A stretch of DNA of 20,515 bases. It comes from Diplocarpon mali (taxonomy: Eukaryota; Ascomycota; Leotiomycetes; Helotiales; Drepanopezizaceae). The stretch covers positions 4,329 to 24,843 of the forward strand of contig JAENRP010000489.1 of the NCBI GenBank assembly GCA_024741835.1, written 5' to 3'. The position numbers and the translations under genes were made by a program. A model generated the notes under the pieces. That model did not search any database, had not been told where the DNA came from, and worked only from the letters and a program-made list of their open reading frames with translations. Positions 9,844 through 19,500 of this stretch are shown piece by piece. Each line of letters opens with the position of its first letter. Position 1 is the stretch's first letter.

Positions 9844-10736
9844 ACGTAGTCTATCGCTATAGACTTTTTAGCAAATTAACTATTAATAGAGGCCTTAAAA
9901 ACAAAGGAGTAATTAAAGCTTTCTTACGAGAATATAGCATTAAGCGGGTTTAAATCTTAGCGTATAATTCGAAAGCTAATAGAATAGTAGAGCAAGGATA
10001 TTGCTATATTCTTAATAGTCTATTTAAAGTTACTTATAAAGGATTTAAGAATTAGATAAAACACTTTTATAGAATACTCTTTGCTTATTAAACGATAATC
10101 TATAAATTAATTAAAGTTATACTATTTTTCCTTATCTATAGTAAAGAGGCATAGCTCCCTTTTAAATCCTAATAGCCTATTTAAAGATTATTCGACTATA
10201 GCCAAATTTAAAACCGTTCTAATTTACTTATAATAAGATGCCGCCAACTTAAGCTTTAAAATATAAATATAAAAGAGATTATTCTATAAAAGAAACGATA
10301 TTAGGAAAAAGCTAAAGAAGTATAGGCTACTTCTAAAGTACTTAAGACCTACCTTATTTGAAAAGATGATCTTATCTTAGTTTATAATATTATAAGAAGT
10401 ATTAATATATTAGTAGATACTAAACTTAACTATTAATAGCTTAATCCATTTAAGGTTAAGTTTAAGTAGAAAGAAAAGGGATACTATTCTTTTTAAGAAC
10501 TTAATAAAGTCGATATTAAAGGAACCTTTGCAGCTAATCGATTAAAGCGCTTTTATTAATGCGATTAGACCTTATTTCCTTTAGAAGACGAATTAGAGAG
10601 CGATATAACCTTTAAATCTCTTATAGAAACCGACGGCAATATAAGTAATTTTAAACCTTTAAATAAAGACGGAGATTTTCCTAGCTTAACCTATAAGCTA
10701 ATCCTATAAGTAAAGAATATTAAAATACCTAACTAA
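9844..10736 (+). pseudogene. Ty3/gypsy pol, part 3: integrase core and C-terminal extension
   Basis: This is the last part of the gypsy polyprotein. The integrase core continues with KDVVYRYRLFSKLTINRG and LKNKGVIKAFLREYSIKR, covering the second catalytic position (VDGGPENKG in relatives, decayed here to TINRGLKNKG). AYNSKANRIVEQG, about 9960-9998, carries the catalytic Glu. The chromatin-facing C-terminal region ends with GTFAANRLKRFY at about 10522-10557, the conserved end of many fungal gypsy integrases. Instead of stopping there, the frame goes on for about 55 residues through an acidic segment (LFPLEDELESD) to SLTYKLIL-stop-VKNIKIPN and the final TAA at 10734-10736. No LTR follows within the next 390 bp, which is odd for the end of a gypsy pol. 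Confidence 0.83.
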
Positions 10737-11126
10737 TTATAACCTTAAGTTATTATTCTTAAAGTATCTAAAGAATATAGGTAGGAATATCGAACGATTT
10801 CCTAGTTTATAAATTATCCTACTCTCTTATAATCCTTATTTTTACATTTTTAGCAAAGTCGCCTCCTTTATTATTTAAGATATAGATCTTTTAAGATCAG
10901 TTTAATTTCTTACTTACTTTAACTTATTTTATATTCTTAATATAAACCTTTAATTATAGCATTCCTATTACTTTCCTTAAATAATAAATAAAAAGTCTAA
11001 TCTCCTTAATATATATATAGTAAACCTATTGCAGCTTATATACCCTTTTAATTCTAATATCTTATTAAACTCTCTTATTCGCACTCCCTATCTTTTATAA
11101 GTAATATACCTTTAAAGAACTTATAA
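10737..11126. other. Spacer between gypsy pol and unknown gene A
   Basis: AT-rich sequence with pyrimidine-rich tracts (for example around 10830-10850 and 10920-10990). I see no LTR, no open frame and no RNA gene. It could hold the decayed promoter of the gene that starts at 11127, or an internal spacer of a larger element. Confidence 0.4.
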
Positions 11127-14100
11127 ATGGTTTTATCTACTATAGTAAGAGATAAATAGATAATAGTTATAAACTTCTTATAAGACGGTAGAGCTATTAT
11201 ATTATTAGAAACCTTCAAATTAACCTATATAACCTTAGGAGATATAGAGCAATAGAAACTCCTTTTAGCTTACGAAAATACTATTAATAACCTTTTAACT
11301 TAAATGGCCTTTGGAATTCTCTAATTTGACGACTTCTTAATTAAGGAATTAAGATTGAAAGGAATCTTTAAAAAGGAATTCTTAGCTAATGTAGATTAAT
11401 ATATAACCTTGGCCGATACTTTTAAAACGAACTAAGATAAGAAGGAAGAATTTATTCGACGATTAGATAATTTAACTATTAATAAGAAAGGACTCCTATT
11501 TCGTTCGCGCTTTTTAATAAATATTGATTCTAATAATAGAAGGCGAGTATTATCAAAAATCCTTAAAGAAAATACTTCTACTACTAGAGCTATTCAAACT
11601 CTTAATTTCTTTATTATTTAAAAAGGAATAGCAAAGGTTTAAAGCAATCGAATTCGCAGCCGCAGATTTATAGGCCTTTCTAATGCAATTCCTATAGTAG
11701 TAGATAGGGCTATAAGGAGACTAAACTAAGCTATAGACGTTATACTACTTAATAGTATAATTATTAATATACTAGGGCTTTAAGCTTCTACTTATAATTT
11801 ACTTATTTTAAAAGAGAACTGGTCTCTTATACTAAAGTTTAAATAAGATTACTTTAATAATAAAGAAGGGAATTGCTTATTTATAATTAAGCCTACTTTA
11901 AAATTCGCTTCTTAGCCTAAAGATATAATAAGCGCTGAACTATATAATTTGACTCATAGTCTTAAATTAAAAATTAAAAGCGAGAATTTTAAAACTAGAC
12001 CTAATCTACCTTTCATTAAAATGATCTTAGAAACCGCTGCTAAATAAACTGCCCGAACGCTTAGCGTAGCCTCTTTAGAATTTTCGGAATCTTTAAAGGA
12101 CTTTCCTTTAGCTAAACGACCTATTTTAGCTTAACTTTAAAAAAGGATAAATCATTTAATAGCTACCTTAGCTAAATTACAATTTAAAACTAAAGGATTG
12201 CGCGCCTATTTAGACTTCTTCTTTAATAATTTAAGAGAGCTAATTCTTAACTTCTTTATATCTATATGCAACTATTTTAAAAATAATAATATAAGAGAAG
12301 ACCCTATTCCTACTACTCTAAAGATAATTAAGAGAGCTATTAAATAAATTTAATAGCTTATCTTAAACGAGTTTGCTCTTATATATATTATTTAATTCTT
12401 TAATAATTATAAAAGTTAGGAACCTAGTCTTTTAAATACTAAGAGAGACTATTTTATCTTGCGAAAAAAGGAACGCAAAGAGGAATCTATTAATTAGGAC
12501 ATTTATAAATATACTAATATGCCTTAATCTATTATTCTCGACCTTAAGCTTAAAGAACAATATAACCTTTAAGTGCCCTTTATAATAAAAACTCACTTTC
12601 GATAGTATCTTCTTAATATAGGAATTAAAGAGAGAAGACTTTGCAACTTTTATATTCGCTCTCTTTCAGTCTACTGCGGTCTTAATTATAAAGAATTTAA
12701 TATTAATAAAGTTATTAAATACCTTAAACTTCTTTACGTAGTAAAAGATGCTAATCTTTTTCTAATTTACCTTAATAATCAATTCTTTATCTCTTTAAAA
12801 ATACGTAAATCCAACTTATTAATAATAGAAGTATCTTTAAATGCTATCAAATTCAAGGCTGATCCTAAAGCCTTAAAGGCGTTAGAGCTGATTGAATAGA
12901 ATAATTCCTTCTTTTAGATATTATTAAATAATAAATAGTAAGAGGAAATAGAAGAAGAAGGGTCAATTATAATACTTAAACCCTTTAGATGCCGCTTCTT
13001 AACTAATAATTTTACTACTAATAATAGTACTTTTATAAGTATATTCTTTTCTATTATAAGATAAGAAATAGAGATATATCTTTATTACTTCTGCCTTATA
13101 AATAATGCGACCTTTACGCCTTCTTATTTTCTTTATAATATGATATTTAGTCTTAATTAATAAGTCCTTTAAATATATTATAAACTCTACCTCTTAGCTA
13201 TAATAGCGAAAAATAGAGGAGCCTATTAGCTTATAGCCTACTTCGAACCTCCTTAATTAATTGGCCTTAGTCTTTATAATTAAGTTGTTTCGATAAAGAG
13301 AGATATAAATGCTATTAATAAAGAAAACCCGATTATTACTTATAGTCTTAGCTTATAAGTCAATTTTATTAAAAGGCAAGTCTTAGATTATTAGATCCTA
13401 TCAATCAGATAAGGGCCAGCTTTTAGAAGCCTTAATAGGTAGATCGGCTCTTAATCGAATATAAAATTCATACTATCTATAAAGAAGATAAGCCGTTAGA
13501 CTTCTTAAGGACTTAGTTTAAAATCTCAACTTACTTAAATAACTATAAAAATGAAGTAAAAAGAGATCTTATAGCCTATTACTAACAATAGCAACCCTAT
13601 TATAGTAATAATGAAATAAGGGCACCTTTTTAAAATGCTCTTAAATAAACCTTATAAAACTGGTAGTTTTATAGCCTTTTACAATAATTATATAGCCATT
13701 TGCAGTAAGAATACCTTAGAAAATAAGACTTAAGCCTCTAACTTTATCTTTTTAATCTTAGCTTTAAAGTAACCTCTAGTACTTTAATAGATTAACGCAA
13801 GTAGAACTATTGCATCTTTTAAAGTAGCTTTTCATTTTAAAAACTATAGCAGCCTCTTTAAAGCTATTATTAGTTAACGCTTTTAGATAGATCCCTTAGT
13901 TATAATCGAAGTATAAGAGTTATTCCTTCTTAATAAAGATAAATTGAAAATCCACCTTATAGAATATAATTAAAAACTCTTTAATGCTCTTATTAATGCT
14001 TAAATAAATATTGTAAATACTAAGTCGCTTCTTTATAGACTTAAGTCTTAAGGATAATGCGATAAAGTAAATACTATCTAAGAGCCTAATATACTAATTA

Positions 14101-14423
14101 ATAAAGGCATTATTATAAGAAAGTTCGGAAAAGAGACGAACTAAGACGTTAATATAATATTAGACCTTAATTTGAGAACCAATTCCCTATTTTTACCCTT
14201 AAGTTTAAAAACGCTAAGACTGACTTATAAGCCTGGCCTATAAGTAAAGTTGGACTCGGCTAGCTTAAGCCTATAAGATAGTTCGGATGAACTTCGGCTA
14301 CTAAATCTAGGAGTACTAATAGAAGATCCTTTAAGAGAGGTCCTTAAAACTGAGAAATCGCCGAGAAGTAAAAACCAATATAAGAGAAGAAGATTCTAAA
14401 GTGATAATAAAATCGACAATTGA
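11127..14423 (+). pseudogene. Unknown gene A, about 1,098 codons, RIP-inactivated
   Basis: A single frame from a surviving ATG (11127-11129) to a probable TGA (14421-14423) stays free of frameshifts across 3.3 kb. It is interrupted by about 50 in-frame TAA and TAG at apparent Gln or Trp codons. Its protein aligns along its whole length with gene B. Clearest segments are TLGDIE and FDDFLIKELRLKGI near the N-terminus, DKKEEFIRRL (about 11440), DYFNNKEG (about 11848), the middle block LYNMIFSLN (about 13130), and KAIISQRF to SLLYRLKS (about 13860-14050). The C-terminus is basic (KTEKSPRSKN, YKRRRF), suggesting nuclear or nucleic-acid association, but that is inference. No polymerase, integrase, helicase, recombinase or zinc-finger motif was recognised. 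The true stop could instead be the TAA at 14397. Function unknown. Confidence 0.7.
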
Positions 14424-15002
14424 GTTAAGCGATTTAGCGAATCTAGCCTATTACCCTTAGAGAAGATCATTTAAAGAACTTACGAATTCGAGTTGAATTT
14501 TTTTAGGATTATCTACTCCTTATATACCAGCACTTCTTTATTTTCTATTTATTATTCTATTCTATACATATTCTTTACTCTACTTCATTCTTTATATAAT
14601 CTATCCTTTAATTATTTCCTTTATATATAGCTTTCTAACGCTTACCTTTGAAATATCATCCTTACCTTTAATAATTGTCATTTACTAATTGTAGGTCCTT
14701 ATATACGTTATACCCTACTTTTATTCCTACTTCCAGCCTCTTTATGCCCACTTTTCCTTTGCGTACTAGTATAGCTCTAAACTCTATAAATAAGCCTCTT
14801 CCCCTTATACTACAATTTTACTTTTTTTACTTCTTTTATAACCCCATTAGACCTATATACTAGTACTACTACTACTGTTTTCTACTATCAATCTTTTCTA
14901 TTATAAGCCTCTTAGCTTAGTAGAACTTCTTTTAAAATTATACTTTACTACTTATTCTATACTATACTTCTTATTAAATAATTCATTATAGTACTATTAA
15001 GC
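14424..15002. promoter_or_regulatory. Pyrimidine-rich region upstream of gene B
   Basis: About 580 bp with no continuing paralogous frame. The plus strand is dominated by T and C runs, with TATATA stretches at about 14623 and 14700, as often seen upstream of fungal genes. It ends just before the decayed start codon of gene B. A short open stretch inside it (14675-14863) has no support as a gene. The call as promoter rests on composition and position only. Confidence 0.35.
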
Positions 15003-18000
15003 ATAAGTAAAAAGGCCATACTTAAGAAGAGCATAGCTATCGTCGCATTAGGCAGCAAGACCTTAGCCGCCTTTAGCAACGAACTAATATTAGAGGGAGG
15101 ATTCTCTTAAGATAGTAAAACTTTAAGGTTATTAGAAGATATTATAAGTACCTATAGAACGTTAGGTAAAATAGAATAGCAAGTATTCCTAAACTCATTT
15201 ATAAAGGTATTAAACTATAGAATTTCCGCTATAGAAGAAGGATTTTTAAGATTTGATGACTTCTTTAAAAATAAATTGAAAACCAAAGGTATTAATTAAG
15301 AGAAGTTTTTATAAGAATATTAGGGTTATATTAATTCTATAGACTTGTTTTAAAAGAATAGAGATAAAAAGGAAGAGTATATTAAAAGATTGCTATAATT
15401 TACTAGTAGCAACTATAGCATATTATTATAAACCCACTTTATAATAGATATTACTACTAATAACGCCTTATAAGAGTTCGGTAAAATTTTTAAGATATAC
15501 TAACTAATGGCAAAAGCTATATAGGTATTAAATTATCTCACTATTTAAGAAGGTATAAAAAAGCTAAAGGGAAATAATACGTAAAGTAGGAAATTTGTTA
15601 GGTTCTTAAGTACTATTATATATTCTACTATTTAAACTATAAAAGATGACCCCTTATAGTACGATAACTTAGCGCTCTTTAATTAAATAATTTTAAATAC
15701 GCTTAAACTATAGCAGTTATAATATAGTCTACTTATTATAAAAGAAAAGATAGTCTATCTTATAGAGTATACTATAAACTACTTTAATAATAAGATAGAA
15801 AGATAGGAATTTATAATCCCTACCGCTTAGAAAATGTTGCTACCTTTAATAGAATTAATAAACAAGGAAAATTTGACTCGTAGGCCTAGCCTACGAGTAG
15901 AATTAACGTATGATAGAGAGGTCCTTAAGTATAAGGTGCCTTTAATACTTAGAGTACAAATTACTAATTAGATAATTTCCGAATCACCTAACTTAAAGTA
16001 TATATTGCCATTTTTAGAAATGCCTTAAACTCTAGTAGTAATAAAATCGACCCGCGAGCCTAGTCTATAGGTTAATAGACGTAATAGTTTTGATTTAGAT
16101 AATGATTTATTTAATAAAGAGAACTACGCAGCCGGTAATATATTAGAAATTTTTAATAATAGTAAGAAGGATATATTTAATATTATATAGACTTTCCCTA
16201 AAGACCTATAAAAATTTATTCTTAAATTCTACGAGTTAATAGTTAAACGATTGGAAAAGGAAGATCGGAAGGAAGTTTTATTAGTATAAAAGGCTATAGC
16301 AAGAGCTATTAATCAAATTAGGATACTATTAAGAGACGAGTATTCTATGAATAATATTATATAATTTTTTATCGATTATAAAAAACTGAAAGCCAATTAT
16401 TTTATTCTTAAAGAAAAGCTTAAAGATAATATAACCCCTATTTCTACAGACTGCTATAGAGTCCTACTTAATATTAAAATGATACTTTAGTATAATAATA
16501 GATTTAAGGTAGTAGTAACGCTAGAGATAAAGATAAGATTAAGCAAATTTGTAATAGGAATATTTAAAGACTTTAACTTCGAAAAATTTTACGCTTTCTA
16601 TAAATGATAATATGCAAAGTACTGCAGCTTAGTAATAATAGGCCTTATTAATAAGGAAGTCTTATCTAATATATATAAATTTTATACTATACCTAACCTG
16701 ACTCTATTCTTACTATACCTTAGAAATTATGCAATTGTGGCTATAAGCAACTATAAGGCCAGCTAGGTTAAGAAAGATATATTATTAGGCTTTTCTAAGT
16801 TTAGAGTAGTACTTAAGGCTTTTAAATTATTCTATAACGTCGCCTAGACCCTGGCTTAATATAATACTATATTAACTATAGATAACTTGATAACCTTTTA
16901 TAGTAAAGGCTATTTAAATATACTTAAGTTATTCAGTTATGCCTTTTTAAGCACTATACGTATATATAGCTTTAGCTATTATAGAAAGAATTCATTTTTA
17001 ATATTAGTATAAAAAGAATTAGAAATGTACTAGTATCATTTTCGGAATTCGAATAAAAAACCTTCGCTCCCTTCTGCGTTTTTCTATAATATAATACATA
17101 GCTTAATATAATAGACTTTGAGAATGCATTATAGATTGTATCTTAGTGCTTTGCTAACTTAGTATAATTCTTTATATAAGCTGGTAACGTACCTTAAATT
17201 AGTATAATTTATAGGAATCGACTACTATTCGAAAGTTATTACTACTAAGATTGATACAAATAAGAAGCTTTTAAAATCGACTCTTAGGCCTAGTTCGCAG
17301 GTCAGCTCACCTAATAGCTAAACTATTAACTATTATATGATTCTTATAGTAAAACAATCAATTAAAGAATTTGCTATTTAGGAAAAATCCTATATATTAT
17401 TATCTCTTACATCCTACCGCTTTAAAAATGCTTAATAGGTCTTGCTGAATCTAGTATAGAGCGCAGCTTAATAGAAAGAATTAAATACTAAGGATAGAAT
17501 AATTTTAAAAGAGTATATCTCTAATAAGACTATTCTATTTTTTATATTTATAAGGCAAGGCACCTTTATTAACTTAGACTTTAATAGAGAGCTTAGGAAG
17601 GGTGGCTTTCTTACTATTAGCAATAATTATATAGAAGTTATTAGTAATAAATCACTCAAGAATGGCACCGACTTAGAGGAATTTCTTATCGACTCCCTTT
17701 ATATAAAGAAACTAAGTATAGCAAGATAGAGTATTATTAGAGAATCCTTAGCTAAGTTTCGTATAATACTTAGTATAATAAAAGGTGGTCTACTATTAAA
17801 AGCTCTTATAAGAAGACGATTATAAAGTGACCTATTAGTAGTAATAATAGTAAAAGAATTGTTTGCAAAAGACCTTACCTAATTGATAATATATTTAAAG
17901 AAATATAAGTAAGAACTTTTTAACGATTTCGTTTAGATTTAAAAGTTGGTTTAACAATTAGAATTGCAATTATATAAAGATAAGTCTTAGGCTAAAACCA

Positions 18001-18449
18001 AAGGCATTAAAGATAATATTAAGGCTGATAATATAATTGGTAAGATAGTCTTACTTAAAAAGTATAGCATTAAAAAGACTTATGTAAAAACACCTGATAT
18101 AACTCTTAAGCCTAGCCTATAACTCGATTTATTAAAAGGTAAGGCTAAAGAAGTAGTATCTGCTGAGTCTTCCGCCTTATCTTCCCCTATAGTAAAAGAC
18201 TCTTTAAAGGATGATAATAATAATAAAGAGGATGATAACGATAACGCTATAATATAAGTCTCCCTTCCTATTAGTAGAAGTCGTTATACTATACTAGCAT
18301 TAGCAAGAAGTATAAAGACGCCTATTACACTAAGACCTAGTTCCTTTAATATTAATAGCGAGCTATTAAAAAGGAGTAGACGTTCCGCAAAGAGAGTATT
18401 ATCTAATAATAATTCTCCTTATCCTTTAAAGAGAACTAAGGAAAACTGA
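15003..18449 (+). pseudogene. Unknown gene B, about 1,148 codons, paralogue of gene A, RIP-inactivated
   Basis: One frame runs from a presumed start at 15003 (ATA, plausibly ATG after a TpG change, followed by SKKAILKKSIAIV) to TGA at 18447-18449, without a frameshift. I count about 55 internal stops, all but one TAA or TAG. Segments shared with gene A include TYRTLGKIE and FDDFFKNKLKTKGI (about 15150-15290), DKKEEYIKRL (about 15367), NYFNNKIE (about 15780), AFFYNIIHSLI (about 17070) and LKALIRRRL to YLKKYK (about 17790-17910). Near the C-terminus lies an acidic Asp/Asn run (DDNNNKEDDNDN, about 18207-18245), then a basic tail (LLKRSRRSAKRV, PLKRTKEN) that resembles a nuclear localisation signal. 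A short motif of the form T-x-[RK]-P-S-L-x-V recurs about five times. No known catalytic domain was seen; the function is unknown. Confidence 0.72.
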
Positions 18450-18528
18450 TACCTAAGTTGGTTCTATTTTTGATTTTTTTTTAAGATTCTATAGTCTGCT
18501 TGTTTTTATTTTACTAGTATGGAGACCT
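18450..18528. other. Short spacer between gene B and LTR
   Basis: T-rich sequence after the gene B stop, including a run of eight T at about 18474-18481 that could have been a transcript 3' region. Nothing else is visible. Confidence 0.3.
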
Positions 18529-18540
18529 GAGATAGAGGGG
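18529..18540 (+). other. Polypurine-like tract before the gypsy LTR
   Basis: GAGATAGAGGGG is a purine run with one T, lying immediately upstream of the proposed LTR start. In a Ty3/gypsy element this is the position of the plus-strand primer before a 3' LTR. If genuine, the LTR at 18541 closes an element lying to its left, as well as opening the one to its right. A chance purine run cannot be excluded. Confidence 0.4.
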
Positions 18541-18764
18541 TCTTATGATATATATCACATAATCGGCGCAGGACGGTGGGAGGATAAAAGGGCCATCTTC
18601 TATATATAAAGATAGTGCGCAGCGCTATAATACTGAATATACCCTATACTTAGGACTTATTCCTAATATCTTATCTTAGAGAGCCTGCTTATAGTGCTTC
18701 CTCCTCTTGTTTTTTTAGGTCTTCCCTTAGGCCTATTCTTATATTATCTCCCTTTAGTTTTATA
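18541..18764 (+). repeat. Ty3/gypsy LTR (5' LTR of the gag-bearing element)
   Basis: The segment has LTR-like promoter architecture: a near-palindrome TGATATATATCA near its start, GAGGATAAAAGGGCC, then a TATA box (TATATATAAAGAT, about 18601-18613), followed by a GC-richer likely transcript start (GTGCGCAGCGC). It is followed by a primer-binding-like site and by gag on the same strand. Both ends are estimates: the start was placed after the purine tract, and the end at a TA (from CA) two bases before the primer site. No second copy lies in the window to confirm the boundaries. It is less strongly AT-rich in its first half. Confidence 0.55.
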
Positions 18765-18765
18765 T

Positions 18766-18775
18766 TAGTGACCTA
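18766..18775 (+). other. Candidate primer binding site of the gypsy element
   Basis: TAGTGACCTA follows the proposed LTR end. With one G-to-A RIP change it starts TGGTGACC, the usual TGG opening of a tRNA 3'-end complement. The matching tRNA was not identified. Confidence 0.42.
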
Positions 18776-19500
18776 CGCAAGGACCGATTTCTTAAGATTT
18801 CTATCCCTATACGACCTTATCGATCTCTTAGTTCGCAGATAAGAGACTAGCCTTTTGAAAAACCTCTTTAAAATACTTATAGTATTTTAATCAACTTTAA
18901 AAAACCTTATCCTTAATCGCTTAGTTACTTGGAACTATCGATTTTCATTTAGCAATTATTAATAACCTTAGATTTTCCCTTTTCGGCTTTGCTTTAAAAA
19001 GCCCCTATTTTTCTCCTTAACTCCGAGATTCTTAGAATTTTCGGCTTTTTAGTATAAAAAGTTTAATAAACCCTATAATAGCAACCTTAAATAATAGTGG
19101 TTTTAAGTATTCGAGTAATACCAAGCGCAAGCTCTAGCTAGAAGTGTATTCTTAGTTTCTTTAGAAATCCGAATTTGATAATTCAGCTGCCTTAGTTCAA
19201 TAGAACTCTAAAACTTGCCTTAGAATCGTCTTTAAAGACCCCTTTATTTTAAGAACTAATAGGAATTGGCCTAAAGGCTAAGAAGAATCTTATATATAAA
19301 CCTTATTTTAGAAATTGGTTCTTAATTAAGTAAACCTTATCCTATTGCGATTAATCGCAACGCTTCTATTAGCTATTTAATACTTACTTAGTATCTCTTA
19401 GCAAACTCTAATTAAACTTTTAATAGAATTCGGAATTCTACTCCTAAGCTTAGCTTATAAGTAGGAGGATAAAAAGACGTCTTTAAATAACTTAAGACTG
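18776..19500. other. Gypsy 5' leader and unresolved gag N-terminus
   Basis: AT-rich, RIP-marked sequence between the primer site and recognisable gag. It contains an imperfect hairpin-like block, TTCGAGTAATACC, at about 19108-19122. The gag frame can be followed upstream to about 19400 with scattered stops, but no start codon or conserved motif fixes where translation began. No other gene is visible. Confidence 0.4.

Noticed and set aside
14675..14863. Open plus-strand frame of 62 codons between genes A and B
   Set aside because: It lies in a pyrimidine-rich spacer, with Phe/Tyr/Leu/Thr-rich content explained by composition and no paralogous counterpart.
11127..18449. Genes A and B as Ty3/gypsy gag, LINE, DNA transposase, tyrosine recombinase or helicase proteins
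   Set aside because: None of the expected landmarks (zinc knuckle, YxDD, DDE spacing, HxxR-Y, Walker A) could be found in either frame, even when stops were read as Gln or Trp.
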